From contig NC_031498.1 of the NCBI RefSeq assembly GCF_000237925.1, positions 20,872,422 to 20,936,421 of the forward strand: 64,000 nt of DNA, given 5' to 3'. A program made the translations under genes and the position numbers. Shown here piece after piece: positions 1-12,135 of the stretch. Below the pieces are notes generated by a model, which ran no database searches, was not told where the DNA came from, and saw only the letters and a program-made list of their open reading frames with translations. Numbering within the stretch: position 1 is the first letter of the stretch; each line of letters begins with the position of its first letter. The DNA is from Schistosoma mansoni. Lineage: Eukaryota; Platyhelminthes; Trematoda; Strigeidida; Schistosomatidae.

Positions 1-291
1 CAACCTAGGTTCAAAGCTTTCTAATAATTTCCGCCAAGCATTTAACGTATTCAAGATTTGTGGTATTATATATTGCTAAATATTATCGTTTGTGAATACG
101 AAACTTGGTAGCCGTAATTAACGTACATGATCAGTATTTGACTTATTTTTAATCACATTCAGCTAATCGAATTTTTCGTTTAATTGTGTTCGATTTGTCA
201 AAATATAAAGATTTAGCTCACAAACTAAATGCAAACATTCTTCAAGTAGGAAATATGTCTCACTATAGACAGGGGCATCACTGAACTCCCT

Positions 292-326
<35 letters not shown>

Positions 327-520
327 CAAATTAACGAGCTTCTTCATCCAGTTTCGACCTATTTAAATAAAAGATGGAAAATCTTGTGAAAACAAATTGT
401 GATAAAGTAGTTGAGCATATGTTCTCCCCCTCACACATTGAATTCACATAGCAACGAAGTGAAAGTCGAGTTTTATGACTCGATCAGTAGAGATAGTCTG
501 TATTATATCAGTATCTATTA
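1..520. other. Non-coding start of window
   Basis: No gene is seen. The stretch is AT-rich and holds a TA microsatellite at about 296-325. If the kinase exon at 1290 belongs to a gene that begins upstream, this is intron of that gene. Confidence 0.5.
296..325. repeat. TA microsatellite
   Basis: About 15 uninterrupted TA units. Confidence 0.9.
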
Positions 521-812
521 CTGACGATCGTAATCAATGGTTGGAGACTCTGGGTGACATGGCTCAGAATCGATCACAATGGCGCAGGTGTATGCACTCT
601 TTATCCTCCTGTAAACCTTGAGATTAAAATTGCTTCATATCTGTCTTTCTTCCTGTACTATATCCTTATATACAACCTTTCCTTTATATATTACCACCAC
701 TAAATTAACTACCTCTATGATTTCGGTATTCATCTTGTTGTGCTAATGAGGAGTGGCAACTTGGACCGATGCATATGTGTGCCTGGTCGTAGGTTGTAGC
801 TGACTGACTATC
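521..812 (+). mobile_element. 3' end fragment of non-LTR element, family B
   Basis: This copy matches the tails at 14310-14605 and 10850-11163. The shared features are the motif encoding the last residues of the ORF (read as ETLGDMAQNRSQWRRC), then a 3' UTR ending in GCTGACTGACT. It is strongly 5'-truncated, as is usual for target-primed LINE insertions. Confidence 0.8.
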
Positions 813-904
813 TTTTACTTTGACCGTTAGCTCATTATTACTAACTTCTTAACAAGCACAAATTCATGTTCTTGACTTCAAGCCATACTTAAAGTATGAA
901 GACT

Positions 905-1015
905 GGTGTTACTGCCCGATTACCCTAACTCGGAGTATGTAGAGTGGAGTTCAAATCTGATGTTTAGTAGCTATAAATCAAGCATTTTAACCACTGAGCT
1001 ACCTTTCCACTTCGT
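905..1015 (-). repeat. tRNA-like SINE fragment
   Basis: Read on the minus strand the segment has a good pol III A-box (TAGCTCAGTGG) followed about 35 nt later by a degenerate B-box (GATTTGAACTC). This is the layout of a tRNA-derived SINE head. It is too diverged to be a functional tRNA, and no hammerhead follows. Confidence 0.4.
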
Positions 1016-1289
1016 CAATACTACATTACTGTCAAATATTTCTGATAGCTTTAGGAAATCTACAAATCTGTAACTTTATGATTTACAATTTACTCGATTA
1101 TTGAGTAGTAAGGTTGTACAATTGACTATTATTTGGCCTTTGATTTTTATAACTGAATAGTATTGCATTTACCAGTCATTTAGTAGGTATATTTATCAAT
1201 CTAATGCTGCAGCATTGTAGATGGGCAATCATAGAAGTTCATTTTCTTTTATCCTGTTGATCTAATTATTGAATTTTTCTCTATCATAG

Positions 1290-1574
1290 TTGGGTACTCG
1301 TCGATATATGGCTCCTGAAGTGTTAGATGGCGCTATTCAGTTTTCAAAGGATGCATTTCTTCGTATTGATGTTTATGCAATGGGTTTAGTGTTTTGGGAA
1401 TTAATGATGAGATGTTGTTGTGGTTCTAATAAGAACGCAACAATTCATATTACTAATTATTTAGCACCATATGAAATAGAATTAGGCCCACAACCATCAA
1501 TGGAAGCATTACAACGATGGGTAGCACATGCCAAACAACGACCTAAATTTAATCCACAATGGGCATCAGATGGG
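1290..1574 (+). CDS. TGF-beta/activin type II receptor kinase, penultimate exon
   Basis: A 95-codon internal exon starts after a pyrimidine-rich acceptor (AG at 1288-1289) and ends at a GT donor at 1575; both junctions are phase 0. It encodes kinase subdomains VIII-X: GTRRYMAPEVLDGAI is the activation-segment end with the APE motif, and DVYAMGLVFWE holds the invariant subdomain IX aspartate. GTRRYMAPEVL and the phrase DAFLRIDVYAMGLVFWEL are characteristic of type II receptors, which phosphorylate type I receptors to start Smad signalling. The first codon is TTG (Leu) where relatives usually have Val; it is an exon edge, not a start codon. Upstream exons (ligand-binding, membrane and N-lobe parts) are not visible in the window. 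Family assignment is firm; activin versus TGF-beta versus BMP type II is not decided. Confidence 0.9.
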
Positions 1575-2576
1575 GTGAGTGTATATGATTTCCTTCCGAT
1601 TTTTCTCTGTTAACAAGATTTATTACAAAAAATGCAGATATATACTTCTATGTTGTAAAATTAACCACTTTTCTTGAGATAATTATTATCAATACCTAAT
1701 AAAAAGCAGATAAGAAGTTCTAAATAAACTGGAATACATGTACGGACCATCGTTCTCCAGCCGTCTGTAAACCCTACTATTTTGCAAATCAAACATTCTG
1801 GCTACCCGTTTATACTAACGTAATATGTTACCCTATTTATATGTTTTATTTACTACACATAAAATCGAATACAACGGGTCACTAAAAGTAGACTGCGGTA
1901 CACAAAATAGAGAGATATTAAGGATTAAAAAAAAGGAAAGAGAAGATAATCTAAGAGAGAACGCAAACGTTGACATTATTTAGATTACAATCGCTGAGAT
2001 AATTTCACATATAATAAGCTAAAGATTTAAGAGCGTTAAAATTTACTTATGAAGAGGGGACCTCTTCAATCATTGAATTCGTCATACATATATACTAGGA
2101 ATTAACACAGATTTTTTCTACACTTGATTCTCACATCTTTTTACTAGTCATACAGTATTTGAGATTATACAAATAACCATACTTTTTGAAACTGGGATAA
2201 GTTAAAAAAGGTTTAGATTAGAATATCACGCTTCTGGTGACGTTTAATAATAAAATGTTACATCTATTTGCATTTTTTTTCACTGTCCAACTATGGAGAG
2301 GGGTGAATTACATTCACGAATCCACAGTTTTGTTTGTTTGTTTGACGGATTGAATCAAAGTTGATTAATGTTCATTATTATTCTTTTTTTTATCATAAGG
2401 GGTTTTTTGGAGATTTAATATTTTCATAGTTGAAAGCGTGAGTCAATTGAAGCTAGACCACACATAATTTTGTTGTAGTACTAGTAATTATCGTGGTTTG
2501 TACTATTATCATTCATGTAAATTGTGTTGACGTGTAATTCATGGTATCGAATTTCACTATACAATTGAAGGTATTA

Positions 2577-2593
2577 TACACACACACACACAG
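2577..2593. repeat. CA microsatellite
   Basis: A short CA tract running into AGAG. Confidence 0.8.
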
Positions 2594-2934
2594 AGAGGTG
2601 ATAATCTCTCTTTTTTTGTCATTGACCTTTATCCTTTTCTCATGTACTTTGATAAGTTATGATTTGAAATGGAAAAATCTTAGCATAGAAATGCATAAAA
2701 TATTATTTGTATGTTTAAAAATTTCCATCATATTAAAACAAATGTTTGATTGAACAACGTTCTTTTTAGTAGCTTTTCATCAATTTTTATAGTCATGTAT
2801 CCGACTAAGTGTTTCAAAAGAGAAAGCCAAGATCAAGGGAAATATATAATATACAAATTCAGAATTATCAGTACGGAATTTTGTGATGATTATAGAATTC
2901 ACGTAGAATTTAAATCATGAGCTGATCTTAGTTA

Positions 2935-3200
2935 GACGATGACCATTGAGACCTGAACGGTCGCTTTGTCCTAGTATGGGACTCCTCAGCTCTGTACATT
3001 CAAGTCAAGGAATCAAACCCAGGACCTTTGGTCTCACTTAACCTCTTAGCCACTGAGTTGGGACCCAAGAGTGTTAATGCTTAACCTCAATCAATTCACA
3101 ACATTTTGCCCGAGGTGGGTAACAGTTTTATACTAGACATGGTTGAACTCCGTTTGTCACAGCTTCTCATTAGAACTCGTGACTTAAAATCTGTGAAATT
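2935..3200 (-). repeat. Decayed Sm-alpha-like SINE with broken hammerhead
   Basis: On the minus strand a tRNA-like head (A-box near 3045, B-box near 3020) is followed by a hammerhead relic. The CTGAGGAG core is at 2982-2989 and stem II is recognisable. The second core box reads CAAAG instead of GAAAC, so the invariant G12 is lost and cleavage is not expected. The upper part (3100-3200) matches the 5' half of the SINE seen intact at 19990-20200. Confidence 0.65.
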
Positions 3201-3499
3201 TCAGAATTGTCGGTCAAATAAAATTGCAAATGTTGAAATAACTAGTGTATAATATTACCTTGAATTAATTTATAAGTCCGTTGACAATATGATTGTAGAA
3301 TTTATTGAGACGTATATTCATTATATGTATATACTTAATTACGATGCACATAAAATCCTTGGTGTTAGATAAAGCATTAATTTGAATCTGCAACGAATAG
3401 CTTTAAAAGTCAAATGACTGGTTCAACATCCTTTTGTAAGAACTTCCACAATATCTCATTTACCCTGATTACACTTAGTTTCTGAAATAAACAGGATTA

Positions 3500-3795
3500 G
3501 GGGTTGGAGAAATCGGATGAAATGGCCCAGAATCGTTTGTAATCTCGCAGATACATTCAATCTTTCTCCTTCCCTTAAGTCTTGAGTTTTAAAATTTTCT
3601 TCCACTTTTTATTTCACAAATTCATATTGTTTATACCTAATGTCTTCTACTACCACTGATACTGTTTCTAATTCATCCTACCCTGATATTTATCCTAATA
3701 TTTTCATGTTTCGGCAGATATTTTGTGGCAATTTAGACCGATGCACATATATGACAGTTCTCACTTTCCGGTTATTATTGGCTGACTTCAACCAT
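3500..3795 (+). mobile_element. 3' end fragment of non-LTR element, family B (diverged)
   Basis: Same tail as 521-812 and 14310-14605 (…GAAATGGCCCAGAATCG…, then a TTGGCTGACT-type end) but with many substitutions, so it is an older insertion. Confidence 0.65.
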
Positions 3796-4504
3796 CAGCT
3801 ATGATGTTTATTAGTACAATACTAAGCATCATTTTGTAGCCATTTCGCCTATCCAAGTGTTAAGCACACTTTACATGTGTTTTAAGTTTATAGACTTGCC
3901 TTCTTGTAATATATATATTACAACTTTAAACAAATGGAAGTGTATTTAGGTTGTATACATTGTAAACTATTGAAATGAATTGTTTTTGAACTATCTTAGT
4001 CGGCGAATTTCTGTTTGTTCACCAGTTTCTAAATTTTTTTTAAAAAATGACAGCCTGACACCAATTAGAGAATTATTTACGAAAAAAAGAAGAAATTCAT
4101 TAAACCATTGATTTTATTTTGTAGTGATATCTATCTTATTTTGGCAACATCAAATATTTTGATAAAATTTCAATCAGTAGTACTTAGAGAAATATTATTT
4201 GATGTATTATAGCGTAGAGTGAGGGAACATATCATTAGTGTTGAATATTTTATTACTGTAGTAAGTCAAAAGCGTAAATTAAGTCAGTATTTATTGCGTT
4301 AGTTCACCTGCAATCCACCAGTTAACTGATGCTCCATAAGGATTAATACTTTCTTAGATATTAATTTACATTCTACGTATGTGCTTGTTAAGGTGAAACA
4401 GTGAAGCATTCAGATTTCAACAGGTATATTTTAGGTTTAAATCCCACTTCGTCTACTTCAGATGAGATAGACAGAGAATCATTAAGTGTAACTCAGATCT
4501 ATTT

Positions 4505-5035
4505 TATTTATTTAATTAAACACATGAATATTGGTACAAGGAAGCACCAGATACATATGCGCCGCAAAAATCTCATTCGATTTGTGTGAGGGCTGTGATA
4601 TGCCCATGTGCCCAAACTGAAGCAGGTGGTTTTCTTAGGGAGTCACACCCGAAGCCTTTGACCCAAAGATCTGATCCACAAGGCAGTGGAGCATCGTAAG
4701 GAGATGCAGTCCCATGGTAGCCAGTGACCAACAATTGATTCATACGCCATTTGTCCCCTCAGAGTACTGGAGCCCATGTGCACCATTGGTTTGAAATGAG
4801 GGTTTTCTAACTTCCCTAGGTAGACTCGTCGTGTCCACCGACCCGGTTAAAGCCCCGAACATTCTCTTTTCGTCCTCTCGATTCCGTAAACAATACCCCA
4901 ACCACGAGAAGGCAGTGAGTAGGACTTCTCTGGCAGAGGCTATATACGCGTGACCATGTGAGAGCATTTCGAAGGGGAGAGTGGACTCTCCTCACTCTCG
5001 TCCGTACCAGGGCAATGTATATTACCAACCCATAT
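4505..5035 (-). mobile_element. 500-bp retroposon family R500, copy 1
   Basis: One of three window copies (others 21996-22529 and 34932-35440), alike over most of their length. All have a T-rich end on the left, which on the minus strand is an A-rich tail, so the element most likely reads on the minus strand. The repeat holds a recurring reading frame on the minus strand (LPWDCISLRC… in the other copies). Here that frame is interrupted. No named family is recognised. Confidence 0.7.
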
Positions 5036-6228
5036 TTAGTTGGAGATCATATTTATATAATACTAATCAAAATATCTACCAGAAATATTTTTTTGTTTCT
5101 TTAAACATATGAATCATTCAATGGTCCTGATAAGAATACATAAAAATGACTAAGATTGTCTATAATTTTTTCTATGTCCAATTAGTTTACTGTATCTAGA
5201 ATCTCCGGTCATTGTTTCCGTTCATTTTTAGCAGATAAGTTTAGCATATTCGAAATTCTTTTTCAAACTACGATTTTCCACTATATTTGTTTCTCGTCAT
5301 TCCGGAATATTCTCTTCATTACACAATTTTCAGCATTCATATCAGACAGTTCAAAATAACTCCAATTGCTTGAAATGAAACTTTTAATAACATTCATCAT
5401 ATTGATTTCAATCTTTAAAGTTAGATCCATTAATCGCACCAATTTCATTGTTGGCAATGGAACTCCTTAAGTTAGAAGTTTTCTGCTTTAACTTTCAACC
5501 AAGAGTAAGACTGAATGATCATGAAAAGTGCTGAAACACGTTTATGCAAACAACGGTACATTTCACATTGGTTAACACTACTTGATTTTGATAAGTCTTG
5601 TTAATTGAACGCTAAATTGGGTTCCTAAATTATCCTCGTAACCCCCAAGCTAAATCTACACAGCAACTTGAACACGAAAGAAAAGGCGCAAAATATGCGA
5701 AAAGCAATTTACTCCAAAGGTTCATTCATGTACAGAAAATATAGAGTTTTTAATGTATTTTAGAGGTCTTTGGGTTTTCTCGAAAATTCTGGAATGCTAC
5801 TAAACATAATAACAATATAGTAATCAGCCAATCTGCATGTGACTTTTCACTTTCGTTATATTTTTGGCAAAACTTCTAGTGAATGCTGATTGGATAAAAT
5901 GTTTCTTAATGTTTCCTGAGCCTTTCCTGTCTTTTGCCAGTGGTTTTCTGGATCACCACAACAAATCTTTAGTTTTATCACATCCTAGCCTTATTTCTTT
6001 GTTTAGGAAGACGTCAAAAAGTCTCCAGTCAATATACCTTGACAAGGTTAACAAATTAATAAATTAAAATCAACTAATCACATCGAGGTCGCATCCACAT
6101 GTAGACTAAAATTCAGTGTCGTTATTTCATTCACTTATTTAACACCATAGTCTTTTTTTAAAAAAAAAACTAAAAGAGTAGAAAGCTCTCAGTTTTTCTA
6201 TTTACTCCTTTTTGTTACATTCTTTTAG

Positions 6229-6533
6229 GGTTTATGTACATTGTGGGAAACAGTTGAAGAATGCTGGGACCAAGATGCAGAAGCACGTCTTTCAGCTGGT
6301 TGTGTAACCAAACGTTTGACTACATTACTCCGTCTATCTGTTGTTAATCAACAATACAATGATAGTTATAATAATAACAGTAACAATAATGATGGTGATG
6401 GCATTAATGAGAAGGATAATAATAATAATAACAACACAATAATGAGTAACTATCTTACTAACAGTCAGAAAACAGATTGTAAGCCACCACCACCATACTA
6501 CTATTGTTACTATTCTCCATATAATACTACCAG

Positions 6534-6578
<45 letters not shown>

Positions 6579-7068
6579 GGTCACTACGACCACCACATTG
6601 TTGGACGCTTCTAAAGATTTATCCAATGGTGGATATACTACTACATCTTTAAGGAATTATTCTAGGACGGATGATATCGGTGTATACAATTGCTCGGATG
6701 TTCTAAGTACTACTACTACTACTACCGATAATAATAATAATAGTAATATTGATAAGATTAATACCATACTAAGTCGTGGTAGTACTGGATGTCCACCGAC
6801 AATTTGCCTACCCTATTCTATGAATATTAATTTCTCTACACTTACAGATCATAGATCTAATTTGATCACTAGTGAAGTATCACAATGTAAAAGAAAAAAT
6901 CAAACATTATGTTTTAATGATATATTAAATGGAACAGAAAATCAAATACAGTATAAATATGATAGTACAGAATATTTAAAACCAAATCAACAGAGTCAAA
7001 CAATAGTTAACGAAGAGCAATCAACAGAATATCAAAAGTTATTATCTTCCGCTTCTAATATGAAATGA
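6229..7068 (+). CDS. TGF-beta/activin type II receptor kinase, last exon
   Basis: This terminal exon begins after the acceptor AG at 6227-6228, in phase 0 with the exon ending at 1574, and encodes 279 residues before TGA at 7066-7068. Its first 35 residues complete the kinase: [20 protein letters not shown] is subdomain XI with the invariant Arg and matches type II receptors closely. The rest is a long cytoplasmic tail with no recognised domain. It has asparagine runs near residues 45-75, an uninterrupted threonine run of about 15 coded by ACT repeats (about 6533-6577), and further Thr and Asn tracts near 6705-6750. Such tails are variable in the family. The low-complexity tracts are likely length-polymorphic and could be partly miscounted in assembly. 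Confidence 0.9.
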
Positions 7069-9299
7069 TGATCATCAGCCTTCTCATTATTTGTATTGTA
7101 ATTATAGTTAGATGTTTTTTAAAAGTATGTATAAACAAGCGTTTGTTTTCTGTCTTTTCTTCTTTCTTGTTGAATCCTTTTTCTGTACTATGTATGTGTG
7201 TATATGTTCAATGAACACCTTTTTTTCGGCTTTAAATTATAAATAATAGCGGGTAATTATTTCAATGCACTTTATGTATACATGTTTTTCTGTATTGTCC
7301 CTTTTGGTGTATTCTTCGTGGTTTTTCTTAATTTATATGCAACTTAAACTAAGTTTTCTTGTTACATTTTAAAGAACCGATGAAATGAAGTCTTTTCTAT
7401 CTAGAAAAAAATGTATAAATTTGCTTTCCTTCCCCCTCTTATTCTTCACTCTCTTCCACCGGACACTATGAGACATGTAAATATTTAGCCTCAGATCTAT
7501 TGTATCCTACTACTACTACTACTACTACTGGTTGTAGTATTAATAATGGCGTCGCTTAAATATTCTATTAGACGATCTTGTGGTAGTATCGTCGTCAATA
7601 TGAAAATAATTCGACAGTAACACAACTATAATGATTTACACTGAATTGATTGATAACCAACGCTGGTCTTTCGAAAACACTAAAGAAATTATACGTCAGT
7701 TTATTTTCCTTCAGTTTTCAATCCTGTTTTTTTTTTCAGCTCACTGAGAAATTCTTATATATATATATATATGTATATATCCCGGTGAAATTCCTTCATT
7801 TCTCTTAGTATGCTAGTTTTTTTTTGGTGTTATGTTTTATTTTGTCTCTATTTGATGTGATGTCTTTCGTTAATTGTTTTCCAGTCATCCTATTTTCGAT
7901 AATGGATAAAAAAAACCTCAAAAATATTATTATTATTTGTTTATGACATACTACTTCAAAATCACTACAAGTAGTTTGTGTAAATGGTGTCATCATTGTC
8001 GTCAATGATAATGCTTAAAAATTATGTACTTTTCTCCTCAGTATCTTCTATTTGTTTTGTCGTGCTTTCCTTCTTCTTCTTCCTTATGTTGTCCTCTACG
8101 GAGTTCTTAGTTTCCTTTCCTTTTTGTTGTTCAGCTTGTAATAATAGAGTTTCAAAAGATTAGAATAATCAAACAGCTTTACTGGCCTTAATTAATTTTT
8201 GTTTCTGTTATTCTAAGCCAAATTAGCTTTATTATTAGCATTATTTGAGAATGAGAATGACGTCACGACAGGGAGGAATTCTGTTTTCTTTTCAGTGTAT
8301 ATTAATCATTTCGTCTACTTTGTGTGTGTGTATTTATTTATTTTCCACTTTTCTTGTTCCAAATATTCCAATTGAACTTTTCATTTCCGGTCGAAATTTT
8401 ATTCCATTCGCACACCATTTGTAAAAACAACCCCAGTAAAATTGACCAAATTAAAAAGTAAAATTGATTAAAATCCCTAGTTTTGTTTTAATTATTGTAA
8501 ACCGATAGTTTTTTTCTTGGCATGATGATAATGATGATAGTTCGTTGATTCTGTTATATTCTGTCTACTTCGAAAATCTTAATGAACACGGGTTTGAATG
8601 ATCATGTAGGTTTCATGAGTTAATTTGGCTTGTAACATTTCAAAGGATGGATTTTTTGCTTTTATCTTCGGTAAATACACTCTATTATAGTTAGCAGTAT
8701 GACTCCTCCTTCAGACCTCAAGTTACTGTTTTTAATCTGGTCATTCCTTAACCAAATCGCTTAAAATGGTAGAACCTAAGAGAACTAATATTTCAGCCAT
8801 TATAGATTAATTGGGTCATCACAATATCCAAGTCCAACTACCACATCATGGTGGCAGCTGCTATAGCTCTGGCTAATATTTAGTTAGTATTTTTACCACA
8901 AGAAAAAACTAAGTTCACTTCAGTTTTTCAGCGACTGCCGGAAAAATATATACCAGATATTATACATGACAGTCATACAGTAAAGATATTTTAACTGCTT
9001 ATAAACCAAGACGTTTATAGTCATCACATAAACTAGCCGATAAGTGAGCTTCTTCAGTATTTTTACCATAACCTGATAATTATAAGTCGTTGTTTTTTGC
9101 ATAATTGAAATTCCGACAAACTTTCTAGGATTCCAATCACTGTTAAAGTATCCTTCATTAAGGGGACCCAAACTTGCTGTTAATCATTTCAAGCATTCTG
9201 TTATTTTATTAAAATTATCGCTTTTTTTCTACTGATGTATCGTTTTTGAATTTGATTAGTAGCATTTTTAATCAAACTTTTGCTGTGTTAACATTTCAG
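7069..9299 (+). other. 3' UTR of the kinase gene and spacer before CCDC12
   Basis: No gene is seen. The sequence is T-rich, with a CTA microsatellite near 7509-7530 and a TA tract near 7757-7775. The receptor 3' UTR must start here, but no canonical AATAAA could be assigned with confidence. The part just before 9300 may be a 5' intron or trans-splice region of the next gene. Confidence 0.5.
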
Positions 9300-9304
9300 A
9301 CTCA

Positions 9305-9623
9305 ATGACTACACTTGACAATATTGATCAAGAACCAGAACATGGAAGTGATGAATTAGTTTTGTCAGAAAATAAAGAAAACAAGACTAGCGATAATCAT
9401 GTTGATAATGAAACAGATCAGTCCATAGGCCATATGCGTGATGAAGCCTTAAGGCGTAAAGAACGTCTAAAGCAATTACGTATGAAAAATGCATCACATA
9501 AAAGTATTATACACTTAAACAATGGTGATAATGGAGAATTACCCAAACCGATATTTCGAAATTACAAACCACAGTCAGAAGAATTAAAAGATGGTGAATT
9601 GCCTGCTGGTAAACCGGTAGATC
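9305..9623 (+). CDS. CCDC12: CCDC12 / Cwf18 splicing factor, exon 1 (start codon)
   Basis: The exon starts at ATG 9305 and ends at a GTAAGT donor (9624), phase 1. It encodes residues 1-106. The acidic N-terminus leads into RDEALRRKERLKQLR, the basic helix that opens the Cwf18 domain, and a segment with RNYKP and a Lys-Pro-Val near the end, both matched in human CCDC12. The protein is a small subunit associated with the Prp19-related part of the activated spliceosome in the nucleus. The ATG is chosen because it is the first in frame and lies 5 nt after a strong pyrimidine-rich AG (9298-9299). That AG is either the end of a 5' UTR intron or a spliced-leader acceptor. The N-terminal acidic stretch is longer than in human. 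Confidence 0.93.
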
Positions 9624-9844
9624 GTAAGTACACGGAAATCGTTTATCTCTAGAAAAAATTGGAATAATCTAAATAAGGTTTGCAATTAGTTTAGTTATTC
9701 AGTAGTGATCAAAGTGACTTTTGTCTAGTCCTTTAGCGGTATTAGCCAAAATAGGACTTGATTCATAGAATTTGATCAGCATTAAAGGACTAGACAAATA
9801 TGACATTAGTCACTACTACTCAGTGATAAATTGGTTTTTAAATA

Positions 9845-9965
9845 TTTCTTTCCTACAGGTAGTCACAGTCTAAATACTCTAAGGACTGTAGAGCTGATTG
9901 ACTCGGGTTCTAGATCATACAGAGCGTCAGTTTACTCAGATACGCCTTACTGACGAGTTCCAGCT
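9845..9965 (+). repeat. Truncated SINE/hammerhead relic in CCDC12 intron 1
   Basis: A degenerate B-box-like GGGTTCTAGATC is followed about 40 nt later by CTGACGAGTTCC, the first core box and 5' side of stem II of a hammerhead. The match then stops. The rest of the ribozyme is missing. Confidence 0.4.
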
Positions 9966-10549
9966 TGCCATAAACTGAGGTTGAAGAGGGTTTTCTGCTT
10001 ACCACCACCAACCATCTAAATTACGTCAAGGCACTACATATACTGATCAGTACCTGAATAAAACTTCTGAGTCTGACTGTCTATCTCCCTTTTTCTCTTT
10101 CTGTGTGTATATATAAGTTGTTAGTGGAAGTGTTATGTTGGTTGGGACACTCCAATTTCAACAATTTAGTCGCAGCAGTAAGCGTTCAGTTGTGTATTGA
10201 GGAGACTCAGACCTGTCCACGTTACCATTCGAACCACAGTTTTATAGTTCCATCTCTTCAGTGAACAATATTTGCAACCTAATGTGTAAAAATCGTTTCA
10301 TATTAAATCTTGTAACGATGAAAAACGATAACTCGCATGGAAATTTTCGGATTAACAAACTGTTTTCAGATTCATGCCTAAAATGCAACGTTCGCAGATT
10401 GACCATTATTATCATTGACTTACAAATCGTTTTGACTGAATTAATATTTCTCATATATGCATAGAGATATTACTGTGTATTAAGGCAAAGTCTGATGAAG
10501 ACATATATATATATATATTTGATATACACAATAGGAATTGTTGACATAT

Positions 10550-11163
10550 ATCCTGGGACCACCGGGTAAGTAATACAGTTGTTAGTAAACGGGTACTAGG
10601 TAAGAATGGCAAATCGATTGACGAAGTAGTGAAACTTCATCAGTTGAGATGGCTGGGACACGTGTTACGTATGCCCAACCACCTACTGCCCTAACATGCA
10701 ATGTTTTATGGTGTAGGAGTAGGTTGGAAGAAAGCTAGGGGTGGCCACAGCAAAACGTGGCACAAATCCATGAAGTCATCGACAAGTGGACTGAGCCATG
10801 ATGGTAGGTGTAGACTACCTTGTTGGGATGCGCGAGATGATAGCAATCGATGGTTAGAGATCTTGAATGACATGGCTCAAAATCGTTTGCAATGGCGAAG
10901 GTGCATCCACTCTTTGTGTTCTCCCAAATTCTAATCTAAATTCTTCATGTCCCTTTCTTTTTTCTCTTTTCAAGTTTATTTCACTGGATTATACTCCTTC
11001 AATAACATCTTCAAATCCTAATCTTTCACATTAATGCTTAAACTCTTATTACTTTTATCATTATGGGATTTGAATCGACAACTGCATCTCTGTGCTGATG
11101 TGGTATGGCAACTCTAACTGATGTACGTAGGTACGAAGTTCCACGTTGTGACTGACTGACTGA
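10550..11163 (+). mobile_element. Non-LTR element family B, 3' third
   Basis: This holds the end of the reverse-transcriptase ORF in broken frames. It includes the region encoding LRWLGHVLRMP, then DMAQNRLQWRRCIHSLCS, and the family 3' UTR ending in GACTGACTGACTGA. It is inserted in CCDC12 intron 1 and 5'-truncated. Confidence 0.8.
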
Positions 11164-11479
11164 ATTGTTGATATTAAAAAAAACGGATGTATCCACAGTT
11201 AGAAAGAATTCATTTGCGTTTGAATATATTTTATCATTATTTCATCCTCTGTTAAATATTCCTTTCACTTCTAGAAATAATTTTCTGTATACAGTTTACT
11301 TAGGTTTGTAAATATTGATAATATATACTACAGCAATTATTGTTTATATTTTTGTAAACGTTTAAATTCACTTCTCACTAGCATCTCAGAGTAGAAAAAA
11401 GATAATTAAATTCCAATCCAATTTGTAATCATTTGAATTATCCCGTTGTTGATATTTGATTAATCATAATTAGGATGTA

Positions 11480-11700
11480 TGCTCATTCTGTGTGGATTGT
11501 TTCAATAATGGTAACCATGATAACATGTCCATTTTTGAATTGGTTGTTTGGATCTTCCTATCGATGTTTAAGACAGCAATTGATCAGTCTTCTATTGGCA
11601 TATGTGCATCCTGTGAGGATTACCTCGATATTGCCATTAAGTCACAAGCATTATAAGCAGAAATGGTCAGTGATTAGTAGTGGAATTCAAGACGCTCGTT
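11480..11700 (-). repeat. Sm-alpha-like SINE fragment with half a hammerhead
   Basis: On the minus strand the 3' half of a hammerhead (CGAAACGAGCGTC then TTGAATTCC) is followed by a segment shared with 37970-38060 and 16860-16930 (GACTGATCAATTGC…CTTAAACATC). The 5' half of the ribozyme is absent. The fragment abuts the plus-strand copy starting at about 11705. Confidence 0.5.
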
Positions 11701-11704
11701 TCGA

Positions 11705-11870
11705 CGGAGAAGTTAAGTGGATAACGCGATGACGTTTGAAGCGTACGGTACTGAGTTCGAGTTTTGGAGTGAGAATCAGCTCTGTGATACAGGTACATCC
11801 AGCTGACGAGTCCCGGATAGGACGAAACGTGCGCCCTGGGTTCCACTGCTAGCCACCATCCATCTCTGCT
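11705..11870 (+). ncRNA. Sm-alpha-like SINE with hammerhead; cleavage site mutated
   Basis: A tRNA-like head (TGGATAACGCGATGACG A-box region, GAGTTCGAG B-box) leads into a type I hammerhead. Core box CTGACGAG is at 11813-11820, stem II TCCCGGATAGGA follows, and GAAAC is at 11824-11828. Stem I pairs ATCCAG with CTGGGT. The cleavage triplet reads GCC instead of GUC, which removes the A15.1-U16.1 pair, so self-cleavage is not expected. This ribozyme class is known from schistosome Sm-alpha repeats. Confidence 0.75.
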
Positions 11871-11939
11871 CATGATAACATATGTTTACAGTAGAATAGA
11901 TGGAATGTGGTTAGCATTAGGTCATCAACTCTAGGATGC

Positions 11940-11995
11940 AGGAGCATCCGACTGACGAGTCTTAAATAGGATGAAACTTGAGTCTTGAATTCCAC
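11940..11995 (+). ncRNA. Hammerhead ribozyme, core intact
   Basis: CTGACGAG at 11952-11959, a weak stem II (TCTTAAATAGGA), GAAAC at 11973-11977, a 3-bp stem III (ACT/AGT) and a GTC cleavage triplet are all present. The stem I sides (GCATCCGA and TTGAATTCC) pair with a mismatch and a wobble. It sits 139 nt after the previous hammerhead and has no complete SINE head of its own. It may still cleave, but the wobble pairs in stem II make it weak. Confidence 0.65.
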
Positions 11996-12135
11996 TGCTA
12001 ATCAGATCTCATGTATTCTATATAAATACATTTCAATTTATTCTTCCATCATCTACATACATCTAAACTTTTCTAATGAACATCTAACAGTAACATTTTT
12101 TGATAGATCACAATATCTCGCTTGTTTTTTTGCAG

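Larger units (their letters stand above)
1575..6228 (+). other. Repeat-filled 4.65-kb intron of the receptor kinase gene
   Basis: The intron joins the two kinase exons (GT at 1575-1576, AG at 6227-6228). It contains a CA microsatellite, a decayed Sm-alpha-like SINE, a family B LINE tail and a roughly 500-bp retroposon copy, described separately. Nothing coding was recognised in the AT-rich remainder. Confidence 0.75.

Noticed and set aside
5864-6067. 67-codon frame upstream of the last kinase exon
   Set aside because: Lies in the intron, with no splice signals fitting the kinase frame and no family similarity.
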